DNA of 64,000 nucleotides, from contig JAZRFM010000033.1 of the NCBI GenBank assembly GCA_045661345.1, forward strand, positions 1 to 64,000. The letters run 5' to 3'. Position 1 is the stretch's first letter, and the number at the start of each line of letters is the position of its first letter. Of this stretch, positions 1 through 8,015 are shown in pieces. The position numbers and the translations under genes are program-made. Under the pieces are notes generated by a model. It ran no database searches and was not told the origin of the DNA. It saw only the letters and a program-made list of their open reading frames with translations. Source of the DNA: RUG12461 sp045661345 (lineage in GTDB: Bacteria; Bacillota; Clostridia; Lachnospirales; Lachnospiraceae).

Positions 1-1
1 G

Positions 2-355
2 ATCGACCAATGGGCTCAACTCTTCAAATCCACGACTTGGGAGGAATTCAAAATGCTCTCGATACCTGAAACCATTTTGGAGGAAGTTGGAGAAACCATT
101 TGTAAAGTCTCTGCAGACGAACATATGCGCCAACTACTGGAGGCCCGGGAGGATGCCATTCGCAACGAGCTCGATGTACAGCAGTTGCTTGATGAGGCAA
201 AAAAAGAGCGAGACGAGGTGACCGCCAAGCTCGATGCCGCGAACACTGCACTTGCTGGCAAAGACGCTGAGCTTGCTGACAAAAATAATATGCTTGCCGA
301 TGCCAACGCCCGTATTGCCGAACTCGAGAAGCAGCTTGCGGATAAAAAAGCATAA
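2..355 (+). CDS. Rpn/PDDEXK_2-family nuclease, C-terminal part (cut by window edge)
   Basis: The reading frame is open from base 2, so the gene continues to the left of the window. The first residues (IDQWAQLFKSTTWEEFKML) match the end of the catalytic region of Rpn-type recombination-promoting nucleases / PDDEXK_2 putative transposases. The rest is the usual charged helical tail, rich in Glu, Lys and Ala and predicted to form a coiled coil, ending ELEKQLADKKA. It is the most divergent of three tandem copies in the first 1.45 kb, with a tail about 20 residues longer than the next copy. The stop codon is followed 10 bp later by the dispersed repeat. Whether the full protein is intact cannot be judged here. 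Confidence 0.6.
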   Translation: MDQWAQLFKSTTWEEFKMLSIPETILEEVGETICKVSADEHMRQLLEAREDAIRNELDVQQLLDEAKKERDEVTAKLDAANTALAGKDAELADKNNMLADANARIAELEKQLADKKA

Positions 356-364
356 TCTCTTTTT

Positions 365-386
365 CCCTCTGTAAAGTATGAAATTG
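365..386 (+). repeat. Dispersed repeat copy 1 (GTAAAGTATGAAATTG)
   Basis: CCCTCT followed by the 16-base core GTAAAGTATGAAATTG. It lies 10 bp after the stop of the first Rpn copy. The following bases (TAAATGTGCAC) resemble those after the copy at 22886, so the similarity extends beyond the core. Confidence 0.85.
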
Positions 387-391
387 TAAAT

Positions 392-958
392 GTGCACAAG
401 AGCGGAGCATTCCACCCTTTTTCAATAATTACCCTCTGCTCCATCGGTTGCCGAAACTTCTCGAACCTCGTAAAAGGCGACGACTATGACAAAGTCAAAA
501 CCACTTATCAGATTGGGTTCCTTGATTTTACGCTCTTCCCTGATTCTCCCGAATTCTTCGCAAAGCATCTCCTCATGAACCTGAAAACACACAAAATATA
601 TACTGACAAACTTTGCCTTTATGTGATAGACTTATCTCGAATAGATCTTGCAACCAAAGAAGACCGCCTGTACGAAATCGATAAATGGGCAGAGTTCTTC
701 AAGGCAAACACATGGGAGGATCTTAAAGTTTTGGCTAAAAGGAATGCCGCTCTGGCCGAAGCCGGAGCTACGATTTATGAAGTATCTGCTGACGAGCATC
801 TCCGCCAGCAATTGGAAGCCCGTGAGGACGCGATTCGTCGGGAGCGCAGTATGCTGCGGAGACTTGAGAACGCCGAAAAAGAACGCGATGCTGCGTATGC
901 CCGCATTGCCGAGCTCGAAAAACAGCTTGCGGATAAAGAGGCAGATAAAAAAGTATAA
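392..958 (+). pseudogene. Truncated Rpn/PDDEXK_2-family nuclease copy
   Basis: About 188 codons are open. From GDDYDKVKTTYQIGFLDFTLF onward it follows the C-terminal half of Rpn-type nucleases: the ISILDF-like strand, then YTDKLCLYVIDLSRIDLAT, then a helical tail ending in ELEKQLAD. The N-terminal half, which would hold the first catalytic acidic residues, is missing. It is replaced by about 27 residues (MHKSGAFHPFS...) that do not resemble the family and begin right after the dispersed repeat. No clear ribosome binding site precedes the ATG. It is the second of three tandem units with a period of about 603 bp, and was probably left by recombination between repeat copies. An expressed truncated protein is possible but unlikely. 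Confidence 0.6.
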
Positions 959-967
959 TCTCTTTTT

Positions 968-989
968 CCCTCTGTAAAGTATGAAATTA
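968..989 (+). repeat. Dispersed repeat copy 2
   Basis: The same 22 bases as the copy at 365 except that the final G of the core is A. It is again 10 bp after an Rpn stop codon and 603 bp from copy 1, which gives the period of the tandem Rpn array. Confidence 0.85.
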
Positions 990-994
990 TAAAT

Positions 995-1456
995 GTGCAC
1001 AAGAGCGGATCATTCCACCCTTTTTCAATAATTACCCTCTGCTCCATCGGTTGCCGAAACTTTTCAAATCTCGTAAGAGCCGACGATTACGACAAAGTCA
1101 AAACCACTTATCAGATCGGATTCCTTGATTTTACACTCTTTCCTGATTCTCCCGAATTCTTTGCAAAGCATCTTCTGATGAACCGGAAACCCCACAAAAT
1201 ATATACTGACAAGCTTTGTCTTTATGTGATAGACTTATCTCGAATAGATCTTGCAACCGAAGAGGATCGCCTGTGCAAAACAGACAAATGGGCGATGCTT
1301 TTCAAAGCCACCACTTGGGAGGATCTGAAAACTTTGGCAAAATCGAATTCCGCTCTGGCAGAAGCCGGAGCTACAATTTATGAAGTCTCTGCGGACGAGC
1401 ATCTCCTTATGCCCCTAAAGAAACATAGTATTCGTCCTGATGGGAAATTGTCATAG
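995..1456 (+). pseudogene. Rpn/PDDEXK_2-family copy truncated at both ends
   Basis: This is the third tandem copy. It has the same aberrant N-terminus (MHKSGSFHPFS...) and the same core as the copy before it, differing by scattered substitutions. Similarity stops at EVSADEHL, where the frame enters unrelated sequence (LMPLKKHSIRPDGKLS) and ends. The break is at about 1410. Its last bases overlap the stop codon of the convergent cytidylyltransferase gene, so this point marks the junction between the nuclease array and the glycan locus. It is almost certainly non-functional. Confidence 0.6.
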
Positions 1457-2146
1457 CTCCATATATTGGGGATCACGCTTTTCTGAACGTGACTGCAATA
1501 TTCCTTCCGCTATTCTCCAATCCGCCTCTGTGTCCAGATCACATGACTCGTCCTTGGGAATCTCATACAATTCTATCTTTCCACCAAAAACCGGATTCTT
1601 TCCACGCTCTTGTAGCGACATAAAGGTTGTTCGCTTCCAAGCCGTCATCGCCCAGACAATTTTCCGGGTCGGCTCAAGGAATTGTGAGTTTATTTTCTCT
1701 TCCAAGCTAAAGTTTAATGGTTTGCCTTGAAAAAAAGTCTCCTCCTTTTCTGAAACAACGGATAAAATCGTATCGGCGTCCGTTTCTCCTACCAAATCAA
1801 TGAATTTGCTATATGTTTCCTGTCGAAGCAACGGTGATGTCGTATTCAGCATTATAACGTAATCGCAATCATGTTTCTGTAGAAACTCATAGGTAAAGTC
1901 ACGGTTAGTAGCATTATCTCCCGCCAATTCAACAGGACGTTTGTGAAAGCTTGCGCCGAGCTTACAGGCTGCCTTCCCAAGATCTTCCTCTTCTGTATTC
2001 ACCCAAATCTCATAGCGCCTATTATCCTTCTTAGCCAGATCAATTGGGTATTGAATCAGCGGCTTTCCATGCATAATACGAATATTCTTCATGGGTATCC
2101 GCTTCGACCCAAGCCTGGCAGGTATCATGATCACGATATTCCTCAT
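1451..2146 (-). CDS. Acylneuraminate cytidylyltransferase-like protein (NeuA family)
   Basis: A 231-residue cytidylyltransferase. The N-terminus IPARLGSKRIPMKNI is the nucleotide-binding signature of CMP-sialic acid synthetases, followed by GKPLIQYPI and later LNTTSPLLR, as in the family. It would activate a nonulosonic acid or similar acid sugar with CTP to give a CMP-sugar in the cytoplasm. Its ATG overlaps the stop of the upstream YhcH-like gene (ATGA), so the two are translationally coupled. No NeuB or NeuC homologue is visible in the window; they may lie to the left. The exact sugar substrate is not determined by the sequence. Confidence 0.75.
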   Translation of the reverse strand: MRNIVIMIPARLGSKRIPMKNIRIMHGKPLIQYPIDLAKKDNRRYEIWVNTEEEDLGKAACKLGASFHKRPVELAGDNATNRDFTYEFLQKHDCDYVIMLNTTSPLLRQETYSKFIDLVGETDADTILSVVSEKEETFFQGKPLNFSLEEKINSQFLEPTRKIVWAMTAWKRTTFMSLQERGKNPVFGGKIELYEIPKDESCDLDTEADWRIAEGILQSRSEKRDPQYMEL

Positions 2147-2625
2147 AGCCCCTCCTCCGAAACGTCAATTTTGATCACACACTTCTTCACTCTCGTTATA
2201 CCGGGTACTCTCACCATAGGACGATGGGGTTCTCCCGCCGGTATCATGCAGAAATAACCTACCCTGTTTTTTACAGAAGCAAATGGCCCCTTTTTTATTG
2301 CCTCATAAAGCTGAACGTCCTTGTTTACGTCGTATAGCCCCGTCTCTTTGAGATCCTCTATTTGGAAAATATCGACTCCCTCCGCTCCGTCAATAGAAAA
2401 CTGTATATCATGAAAATGTCGATGTGTTTCTATCTGACAAAACGTGGCATCTCTGGTTTCATAGGACATCACACGCGCGTAGACACTTTCACCGCTTATC
2501 TCATAATACCCGTCCGCAATCCCCTGCTTAATGGCTTCGATAAAATCCGTAATCAATGTGGAATGCTTATGGGGTAGATATTTGGATAATACTTCCATTC
2601 TGTCAAAAATCACGTTTTCATTCAC
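2143..2625 (-). CDS. YhcH/YjgK/YiaL family protein (sialic-acid anomerase type)
   Basis: 160 residues, the usual length for this cupin-like family (DUF386). The conserved segments QIETHRHFHDIQFSIDG and the C-terminal PAGEPHRPMV hold the histidines thought to bind metal. E. coli YhcH (NanQ) is reported to interconvert sialic-acid anomers, and overlap with a NeuA-like gene fits a role in preparing the acid sugar for activation. That functional link is inference. Other family members are annotated only as beta-galactosidase subunit beta or as toxin-antitoxin biofilm proteins. Confidence 0.75.
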   Translation of the reverse strand: MNENVIFDRMEVLSKYLPHKHSTLITDFIEAIKQGIADGYYEISGESVYARVMSYETRDATFCQIETHRHFHDIQFSIDGAEGVDIFQIEDLKETGLYDVNKDVQLYEAIKKGPFASVKNRVGYFCMIPAGEPHRPMVRVPGITRVKKCVIKIDVSEEGL

Positions 2626-2663
2626 TCCATTTCAGATATTTCATCTGTTTCTATCTGCCAATG

Positions 2664-4226
2664 TCAGCTAGCATCTGATTCTGTCCGGACTGCACTTATC
2701 CCACAGTTCATCATCTGAGCCGATTCGAACGATATCTGAAAATCCAGATACTTTGCCGCATCCTCAATCCGCTGCCCATATGAAAAAGGTTTCACATTCA
2801 GATCATCGAACAGATCGTGTTTCAAAAGCTGTGCCACATGGTACAGAAAATGACGGCTCTGCTCCGCAGTATAACCATCTTTGAGTGCCTGCTTTATGAC
2901 GAGTTCCACGTTGGCTTTGTCAAAAGCCTCATAGCAGCACCCTTTCTCCCTAAGCTGAATATAGCCAAGCATGACTAATGGTGTTTCTCTGATTAAACTT
3001 GTATAAGCCAAAGCCGAAAGAATCGTCACAACCACGTCAGAAAAATCAATCACCGCGTTAACATCCACGTTATCGACCACAATCACGTTCCTTGGGTAGT
3101 GATAGTCATTTTTAAATGCAAGAATACGCGGATGTGGCTTATAAATGAGATTCCAGTCATTTTGTCTCGCAATTTTAGCCAGTAAAGACAACCCCTCTAT
3201 GCTGCTCTTCAGAAACGGAGAATGATGTTCTTTTGTCTCTTTCGTGTATGGATATAGTCCCGATTCGTAGTCATTGACACCAGCATAAAAAATGACAGGT
3301 CTGCCCGGTTTTATCCTTGTTTTTATCGTTTCCAGCACATCGTTCACAGGCTGCCTGTTACGATTCAGGCCGCTTCTTTTACAGTAATCCAACACTCTAT
3401 TTGCATGATCCAGATCCGTCTCATCTACTTCCTTTTTTTTGAATTGCTCTCCGCAAACCGCCGGAAAGGAATTCCCCATATTGCCCATCCTGTCCAAAGA
3501 AAACGTTCCAGGAATCACTCCGAATTCCATAAAAAAAGTCGGTATCCCCTGCTTCTCTGCGACATTCTTTAGGATATGATGGAACGCAAAAAACTCGTTC
3601 CACAATATGATGAATTTTGGTTCTATCCCCTTAAGCAGCTCATTGCAAAGCTTCTCAGCGTAATACGCCAGAAGATACGCGTAATCTCTCTCCATGTCCA
3701 CATGGCGTTTCATCAGATTCTTCGCAGCGTCCCTCAGATATTCCGTACCCTCTACATGCGCCTTTACAGACTTCTCTGCTCTTACTCCTGTATTGGTAAA
3801 ATACTTTTCCTTCAGCAGGAATTCCGGTACCACGATACTTTCTGCATTAAATTTTCTTGCGGTTCCATTTGGGTTCGCCTCTGAAAGAACTATCATTTGT
3901 TCCGGAAGCGATTTTGCAAGGGTATTGAGATATCTGCATGTGCCTTTGTCAAAGCCCGCCATACTCCCAGCGACCATGATACGCCCATTACGACACAACG
4001 CAGCTGCTCCTGACACCTCATCCATAAACTCTTTATACGGATCGGAGAAAATCTTCTCGATTGCTTCCTGACTCCTTTTCTTTCCGCTGGGATCCTTCAC
4101 AAATCCCTTGACAGCAATTGCGTATGGTAGAATATGAAGCTTTTCACATACTTTTATCGCAAGGAGATGGGGATATGAGATTCTTTCCCATGGTTGCATT
4201 TCTGTACTCCTGATGACATTTTTCAC
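2664..4226 (-). CDS. Capsule-polysaccharide-type glycosyltransferase (GT-B fold)
   Basis: 520 residues. The C-terminal half has LIYKPHPR, then a stretch around DVNAVIDFSDVVVTILSALAY and MLGYIQLR, the pattern of Capsule_synth-type (KpsC/KpsS-like) transferases that use CMP-linked acid sugars. The N-terminal half has FDKGTCRYLN, ILWNEFFAFH and MEFGVIPGTF, all conserved in the paralogue at 11466. The first codon appears to be GTG, 7 bp after the upstream gene ends. Donor and acceptor are unknown. The downstream NeuA/YhcH pair makes a CMP-acid-sugar donor plausible, but this is inference. Confidence 0.6.
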   Translation of the reverse strand: MKNVIRSTEMQPWERISYPHLLAIKVCEKLHILPYAIAVKGFVKDPSGKKRSQEAIEKIFSDPYKEFMDEVSGAAALCRNGRIMVAGSMAGFDKGTCRYLNTLAKSLPEQMIVLSEANPNGTARKFNAESIVVPEFLLKEKYFTNTGVRAEKSVKAHVEGTEYLRDAAKNLMKRHVDMERDYAYLLAYYAEKLCNELLKGIEPKFIILWNEFFAFHHILKNVAEKQGIPTFFMEFGVIPGTFSLDRMGNMGNSFPAVCGEQFKKKEVDETDLDHANRVLDYCKRSGLNRNRQPVNDVLETIKTRIKPGRPVIFYAGVNDYESGLYPYTKETKEHHSPFLKSSIEGLSLLAKIARQNDWNLIYKPHPRILAFKNDYHYPRNVIVVDNVDVNAVIDFSDVVVTILSALAYTSLIRETPLVMLGYIQLREKGCCYEAFDKANVELVIKQALKDGYTAEQSRHFLYHVAQLLKHDLFDDLNVKPFSYGQRIEDAAKYLDFQISFESAQMMNCGISAVRTESDAS

Positions 4227-4233
4227 TTTGACT

Positions 4234-5106
4234 TCAATTCTTTTTTACATATACATCAGCACTATCGTTGAGTGTTTCTCCCCACTTATACTCCTCATTC
4301 ACTCCATCCGATTCATATACTCCATTTGTAATTGACGTCCACGTAACTAACCTATTTTGTCCAGTAGATAGAGATTTATCAATAATGACAACCCTAAAAC
4401 GTATATATGCATCACCATTTATGTCATAACCGCCAATATTTATCCCTGATTTAGATATCGTATTATCATCATTTCTTATCCCGTTTGGGTTCGTACTGTT
4501 AAACAGCACAGTACTATTTTCAACATACTCGCAATTCGTTGGTAATGAAGCCGCAACTATAACATTCTCCGAGTGATGCCATGTTGTATTCTTATAATGA
4601 ATTTGATATTCAATAACATCCCCTATTTCAGCATACACGTAACTCAAATACTCTCTAGACTCAACCGGAACATTTTCATCCTTAGTAACATTTCTGACCC
4701 TAATATCTACTTGAAATATTTCGTCCTTAAAGATAATGTTCGGATTGTCGTATACGATCTTTTCTAGTTGTGTTTTTTCCCCCGAGTCACTGGGATTCTG
4801 CTCCTCAGTAATTTCAGTCGACATGTTTTCATCGATGTAGTCGCTAGATGGTTCCGTAGTCTCATCAAATATCATTCCCGCTGTTTTTATATTGGCTTTT
4901 ACGTGCTCCATTATGTTGTAATTTGAAAAAACACTTGTTATCTGTGATAAAAACAAAGCTACAATTGCCGCCAAAAAAGATACTCTTTCAAAGCAATCAT
5001 GCTTTTTCCAATTTCTGAAACCCACATAGGCAAAAAAAATCCCTATAGTTATCACTATAAACAAAAGCACTATTAAAGTCTTTTCGGAAAAAGAATACGG
5101 CTTCAC
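4234..5106 (-). CDS. Membrane-anchored protein with DUF11-like domain
   Basis: 290 residues, GTG start preceded by GGAAGAG. Two hydrophobic helices occupy roughly residues 8-27 and 42-62, with a short KKHDCFER loop between. An acidic, Ser/Thr-rich linker (about 80-110) leads to a domain resembling DUF11 repeats: GDVIEYQIHYKNT, then ASLPTNCEYVENS, then GGYDINGDAYIRFRVV. Such domains are usually extracytoplasmic beta-sandwiches. It sits between a glycosyltransferase and UDP-galactopyranose mutase on the same strand and is markedly AT-rich. No glycan-related activity can be assigned; an accessory or surface role is only a guess. Confidence 0.55.
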   Translation of the reverse strand: MKPYSFSEKTLIVLLFIVITIGIFFAYVGFRNWKKHDCFERVSFLAAIVALFLSQITSVFSNYNIMEHVKANIKTAGMIFDETTEPSSDYIDENMSTEITEEQNPSDSGEKTQLEKIVYDNPNIIFKDEIFQVDIRVRNVTKDENVPVESREYLSYVYAEIGDVIEYQIHYKNTTWHHSENVIVAASLPTNCEYVENSTVLFNSTNPNGIRNDDNTISKSGINIGGYDINGDAYIRFRVVIIDKSLSTGQNRLVTWTSITNGVYESDGVNEEYKWGETLNDSADVYVKKN

Positions 5107-5293
5107 TTTTTTTCTCTTCCATGTCCATCCTACTGGTGGATATATACATCTTTTATAGGATCAAATCTCGTCGCATGCCTCTCACTCCAAACCGAAGCTA
5201 TTAGAAGATCCCTTGTAGCTCCAATTTGTATTCTTTTATATCTTCTCACTCTAATGCAACTGACAAATGAAAAGCAGCAATTCTCTTCATCCT

Positions 5294-6457
5294 TTACACC
5301 GCGGGTATCCTTCGGCATTCTGCCAGCGTGCGCTCTAACGCTTGATCCATATTGTAATACTTGTAATCTGCCAGTCGTCCGCACAGGTACAGATTATTTA
5401 TACCTTGCGACAAAGAAAAGTATTTTTTATACAATGCTATGTTCTTCTCATTAAGAATCGGATAATACGGTTCTTCTCCCGCTCTTTGACGACAAGAGTA
5501 GGAATATTCTATCGCATACGTTGTTCGTCCTCTCACATACTGCTTTGGAAGTTTTTTGTATTCTGTAATTCTTGTATAATCCTTTTCCTGTGGATAAGCC
5601 ACTACCGGCGCGTCTTGAAAACTATCCCTATTCTCTGTTTTCCACTCAAACCTCAGGGAACGGTATGGAAGTTCCCCATATTTCCATTCAAATAATTCAT
5701 CAATGGCTCCGGTATAAACGAGCGGATTGCGAAATTCTTTTCCATCAATCAATATTTTTATCGTATTATCTATTCTGACCGCCAATTTAAGATGTCGCAT
5801 CACATCTTCATGCATTCTTATTTGTATGTTTGGATGGTCAAGCAACTTTCGGAAAAAAGAGACATAGGATTCCTCCGGCATCACTTGGTATCTGTCATCA
5901 AAGTATCCCTCCTCGTAGCCAATACGAATCGGCACTCTCTTCAAGACCTCCGGGTCAATCTCTTCTGGAGGAACTCCCCATTGTTTTGCAGAATAAAGCT
6001 TGTAGTCATTATCAAACAAAAAAATGGCATACTCACGAATCAGCACATCTTCGTGTCGTAGCAATTCTAATACCGTAGCCGTTCGTCGGTCAGGATAACC
6101 GTTCTCTAAAGCGTCCTTAATAGCTTGCGCTTTAGACTCCTCAAAAAAGGTGTCTACCGTGCGAAAGTCAAACGGTGTTGGCGTATACTTTCCATTAATA
6201 ACTGCACCACATACAAGTTTATATGGCTTCCATTCTCCGTACTGATGAATAAAATCATATATCTCTTTCTTCTGAGTATGAAAGGTATGGGGTCCATACT
6301 TATGCACCAAAATCCCCGCCGCGTCTATATAATCGTACATATTCCCCGCTATATGGTCACGTTTTTCGTAAATTGTAACCTTGTATCCTTTCTCTGCCAA
6401 ACACCGCGCTGCTGTTGCTCCTGAAAGACCGCATCCCACAACAATCGCTTCATTCAT
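5294..6457 (-). CDS. glf: UDP-galactopyranose mutase
   Basis: 387 residues, typical length. It starts with the FAD-binding Rossmann motif VVGCGLSGATAAR and continues with family signatures KYGPHTFHT, LYSAKQWGV and the C-terminal LYLCGRLADYKYYNMDQA, which contains the conserved Arg and flavin contacts. It converts UDP-galactopyranose to UDP-galactofuranose in the cytoplasm, so the exported glycan probably contains galactofuranose. The start has GGAGG upstream. It lies 18 bp downstream of the RmlC-like gene in the same transcriptional direction. Confidence 0.93.
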   Translation of the reverse strand: MNEAIVVGCGLSGATAARCLAEKGYKVTIYEKRDHIAGNMYDYIDAAGILVHKYGPHTFHTQKKEIYDFIHQYGEWKPYKLVCGAVINGKYTPTPFDFRTVDTFFEESKAQAIKDALENGYPDRRTATVLELLRHEDVLIREYAIFLFDNDYKLYSAKQWGVPPEEIDPEVLKRVPIRIGYEEGYFDDRYQVMPEESYVSFFRKLLDHPNIQIRMHEDVMRHLKLAVRIDNTIKILIDGKEFRNPLVYTGAIDELFEWKYGELPYRSLRFEWKTENRDSFQDAPVVAYPQEKDYTRITEYKKLPKQYVRGRTTYAIEYSYSCRQRAGEEPYYPILNEKNIALYKKYFSLSQGINNLYLCGRLADYKYYNMDQALERTLAECRRIPAV

Positions 6458-6475
6458 TTCGGCATTCCTCCACGT

Positions 6476-7051
6476 TTATAATCCTTCATACTCGATCACA
6501 AAGTCTGCAAAAGTCTGCAAGTTTTTATCCTTGTCAGACAAGATGACCTTTTCTTTTCCGCCAATTTTTTCAAAGGGCCAGTCGATCGAAATATCTTTAT
6601 CGTTCCACAATATCCCATCATCATATTCCCCATAAAACTTTTCCGCACACTTATAGCTGACAATCGACTCATCCAGAACCATATAACCATGACCGCATCC
6701 TGCCGGAACAAGTATTTCATTATAATGTCGCCCCTTCAAGTCAAATCCTATCCACTTTTTAAAAGTGGGGCTATTCCTGCGCAGGTCAACAACCACATCA
6801 TACACATGACCATACACGCACCTGATCAGCTTTGCTTGCTGCTTTTCCCTCTGAAAGTGGATTGCTCGAACTACACCTTTATGGGATGTCGTATAAAAGA
6901 CTTCTTGAAGATCATGTTGAATTCCATAGTCTTCGAAGACCTCCTTTGCGTAATCTTTCGTAAAGCATCCTCTATTATCCTCCGCATAAAATGGAATAAT
7001 TTCCAAAACCCCCTGTATTGCTGTTTCCTTAAATTCGAACTTATGAATCAT
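6476..7051 (-). CDS. RmlC-like nucleotide-sugar 3,5-epimerase
   Basis: 191 residues with the cupin fold signatures of dTDP-4-dehydrorhamnose 3,5-epimerases: RGCFTKDY, then GVVRAIHFQ carrying the catalytic His, KLIRCVYGHVYDVVVDLR, PAGCGHGY, and ILWNDKDISIDWP. No dTDP-rhamnose genes (RmlA, B, D) are nearby. Its partners are the CDP-glucose genes immediately upstream. It therefore probably epimerises a CDP-4-keto-6-deoxyhexose, an inference from context. Start and stop are close to the neighbouring genes (8 bp from the upstream reductase gene). Confidence 0.8.
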   Translation of the reverse strand: MIHKFEFKETAIQGVLEIIPFYAEDNRGCFTKDYAKEVFEDYGIQHDLQEVFYTTSHKGVVRAIHFQREKQQAKLIRCVYGHVYDVVVDLRRNSPTFKKWIGFDLKGRHYNEILVPAGCGHGYMVLDESIVSYKCAEKFYGEYDDGILWNDKDISIDWPFEKIGGKEKVILSDKDKNLQTFADFVIEYEGL

Positions 7052-7058
7052 TTAATTC

Positions 7059-7994
7059 TTATCCCTTTCCTCGTTCTGTCTCCATAATAGAAATCAACCA
7101 CTCTTTGGTTCTTTTACATCCCTCTCCAAAACTTATCCGAGCCTTAAATCCCGTATCCCTCTCCGTCCTGCTGCAGTCGAAGTCAGTAAGAGGTTGATTG
7201 ACTCCTGTATATGGGATGTCTCCAAAAACAAACTCCAGTTCAGGTGCGACTGCGTCTCTCATCTCCAGCAAGAATTCTTTCAGAGGCTTCGCATGAGAGG
7301 ATCCAATCATATATTCACAGAATGGCTTCCCTCTTTCCCCGATTAATCGGAAAGCTCGTGCAACATCATCTATATAGACAAAATCATAATTCTGTGTACC
7401 AGCCGTAAAGCGCGGATTCTCACCCATAATACATTTCTTAATTGTCGTGTTTACCATACGTGCGTTTTTTTCGCCGATACCGTATGCATTCGTAATCATC
7501 GCCCAAATGAGATCTATTCCAAGGCTGGCTGCAACTGATTTGCAGATGGTATGTGCTACCAGCTTCCCGCTTCCATAGATATACCCCAATCCCGGTCGGT
7601 TTTCTTCCTGAAACGTTGCAGCAATCGTCTCCAATTCCATAACACTTCCAGCGTTCACAAATCGACTACATCCCAGTTCTTTCGCCAATGTCAAGCAATC
7701 AACTGTCCATTTCGCATTATTCAGTTGTAAAGTGACGTCTGCCCTTGCTTCCCCCGCCGACCCTGCCCAAGCAAAATGGAAAAAGGTGTCCGCATCAACT
7801 CCCTTTAATCGCTCCTTTATTTCAAATACTCGTGTCATATCAAAGGGTAGAAAAGTCAACCGGTCGCTCTGTGGAAGATTGTCATCATGTCCTTCCATAT
7901 CAAGCGCAATCACTTCTACATCGTTATCCACTAATTCCTTTGCCAATGCAGACCCTACGAAGCCGTTAGCTCCAGAAACAATTGCTTTTTTCAT
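7059..7994 (-). CDS. NAD(P)-dependent sugar epimerase/reductase (extended SDR)
   Basis: 311 residues from the chosen ATG, which follows GGAG by 8 bp; an upstream TTG six codons earlier is less likely. The N-terminus MKKAIVSGANGFVGSAL is an extended-SDR nucleotide-binding motif, and YIYGSGK supplies the YxxxK catalytic pair. Placed between the CDP-glucose 4,6-dehydratase and the RmlC-like epimerase genes, it is the likely 4-ketoreductase that finishes a CDP-6-deoxysugar. Product stereochemistry cannot be read from sequence. Confidence 0.75.
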   Translation of the reverse strand: MKKAIVSGANGFVGSALAKELVDNDVEVIALDMEGHDDNLPQSDRLTFLPFDMTRVFEIKERLKGVDADTFFHFAWAGSAGEARADVTLQLNNAKWTVDCLTLAKELGCSRFVNAGSVMELETIAATFQEENRPGLGYIYGSGKLVAHTICKSVAASLGIDLIWAMITNAYGIGEKNARMVNTTIKKCIMGENPRFTAGTQNYDFVYIDDVARAFRLIGERGKPFCEYMIGSSHAKPLKEFLLEMRDAVAPELEFVFGDIPYTGVNQPLTDFDCSRTERDTGFKARISFGEGCKRTKEWLISIMETERGKG

Positions 7995-8015
7995 CTTTGT
8001 TCTCCGCTTCAAATA

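Noticed and set aside
5130..5384. Small minus-strand frame overlapping the end of glf
   Set aside because: No ribosome site, no motif, and it shares sequence with the well-supported glf C-terminus in another frame.
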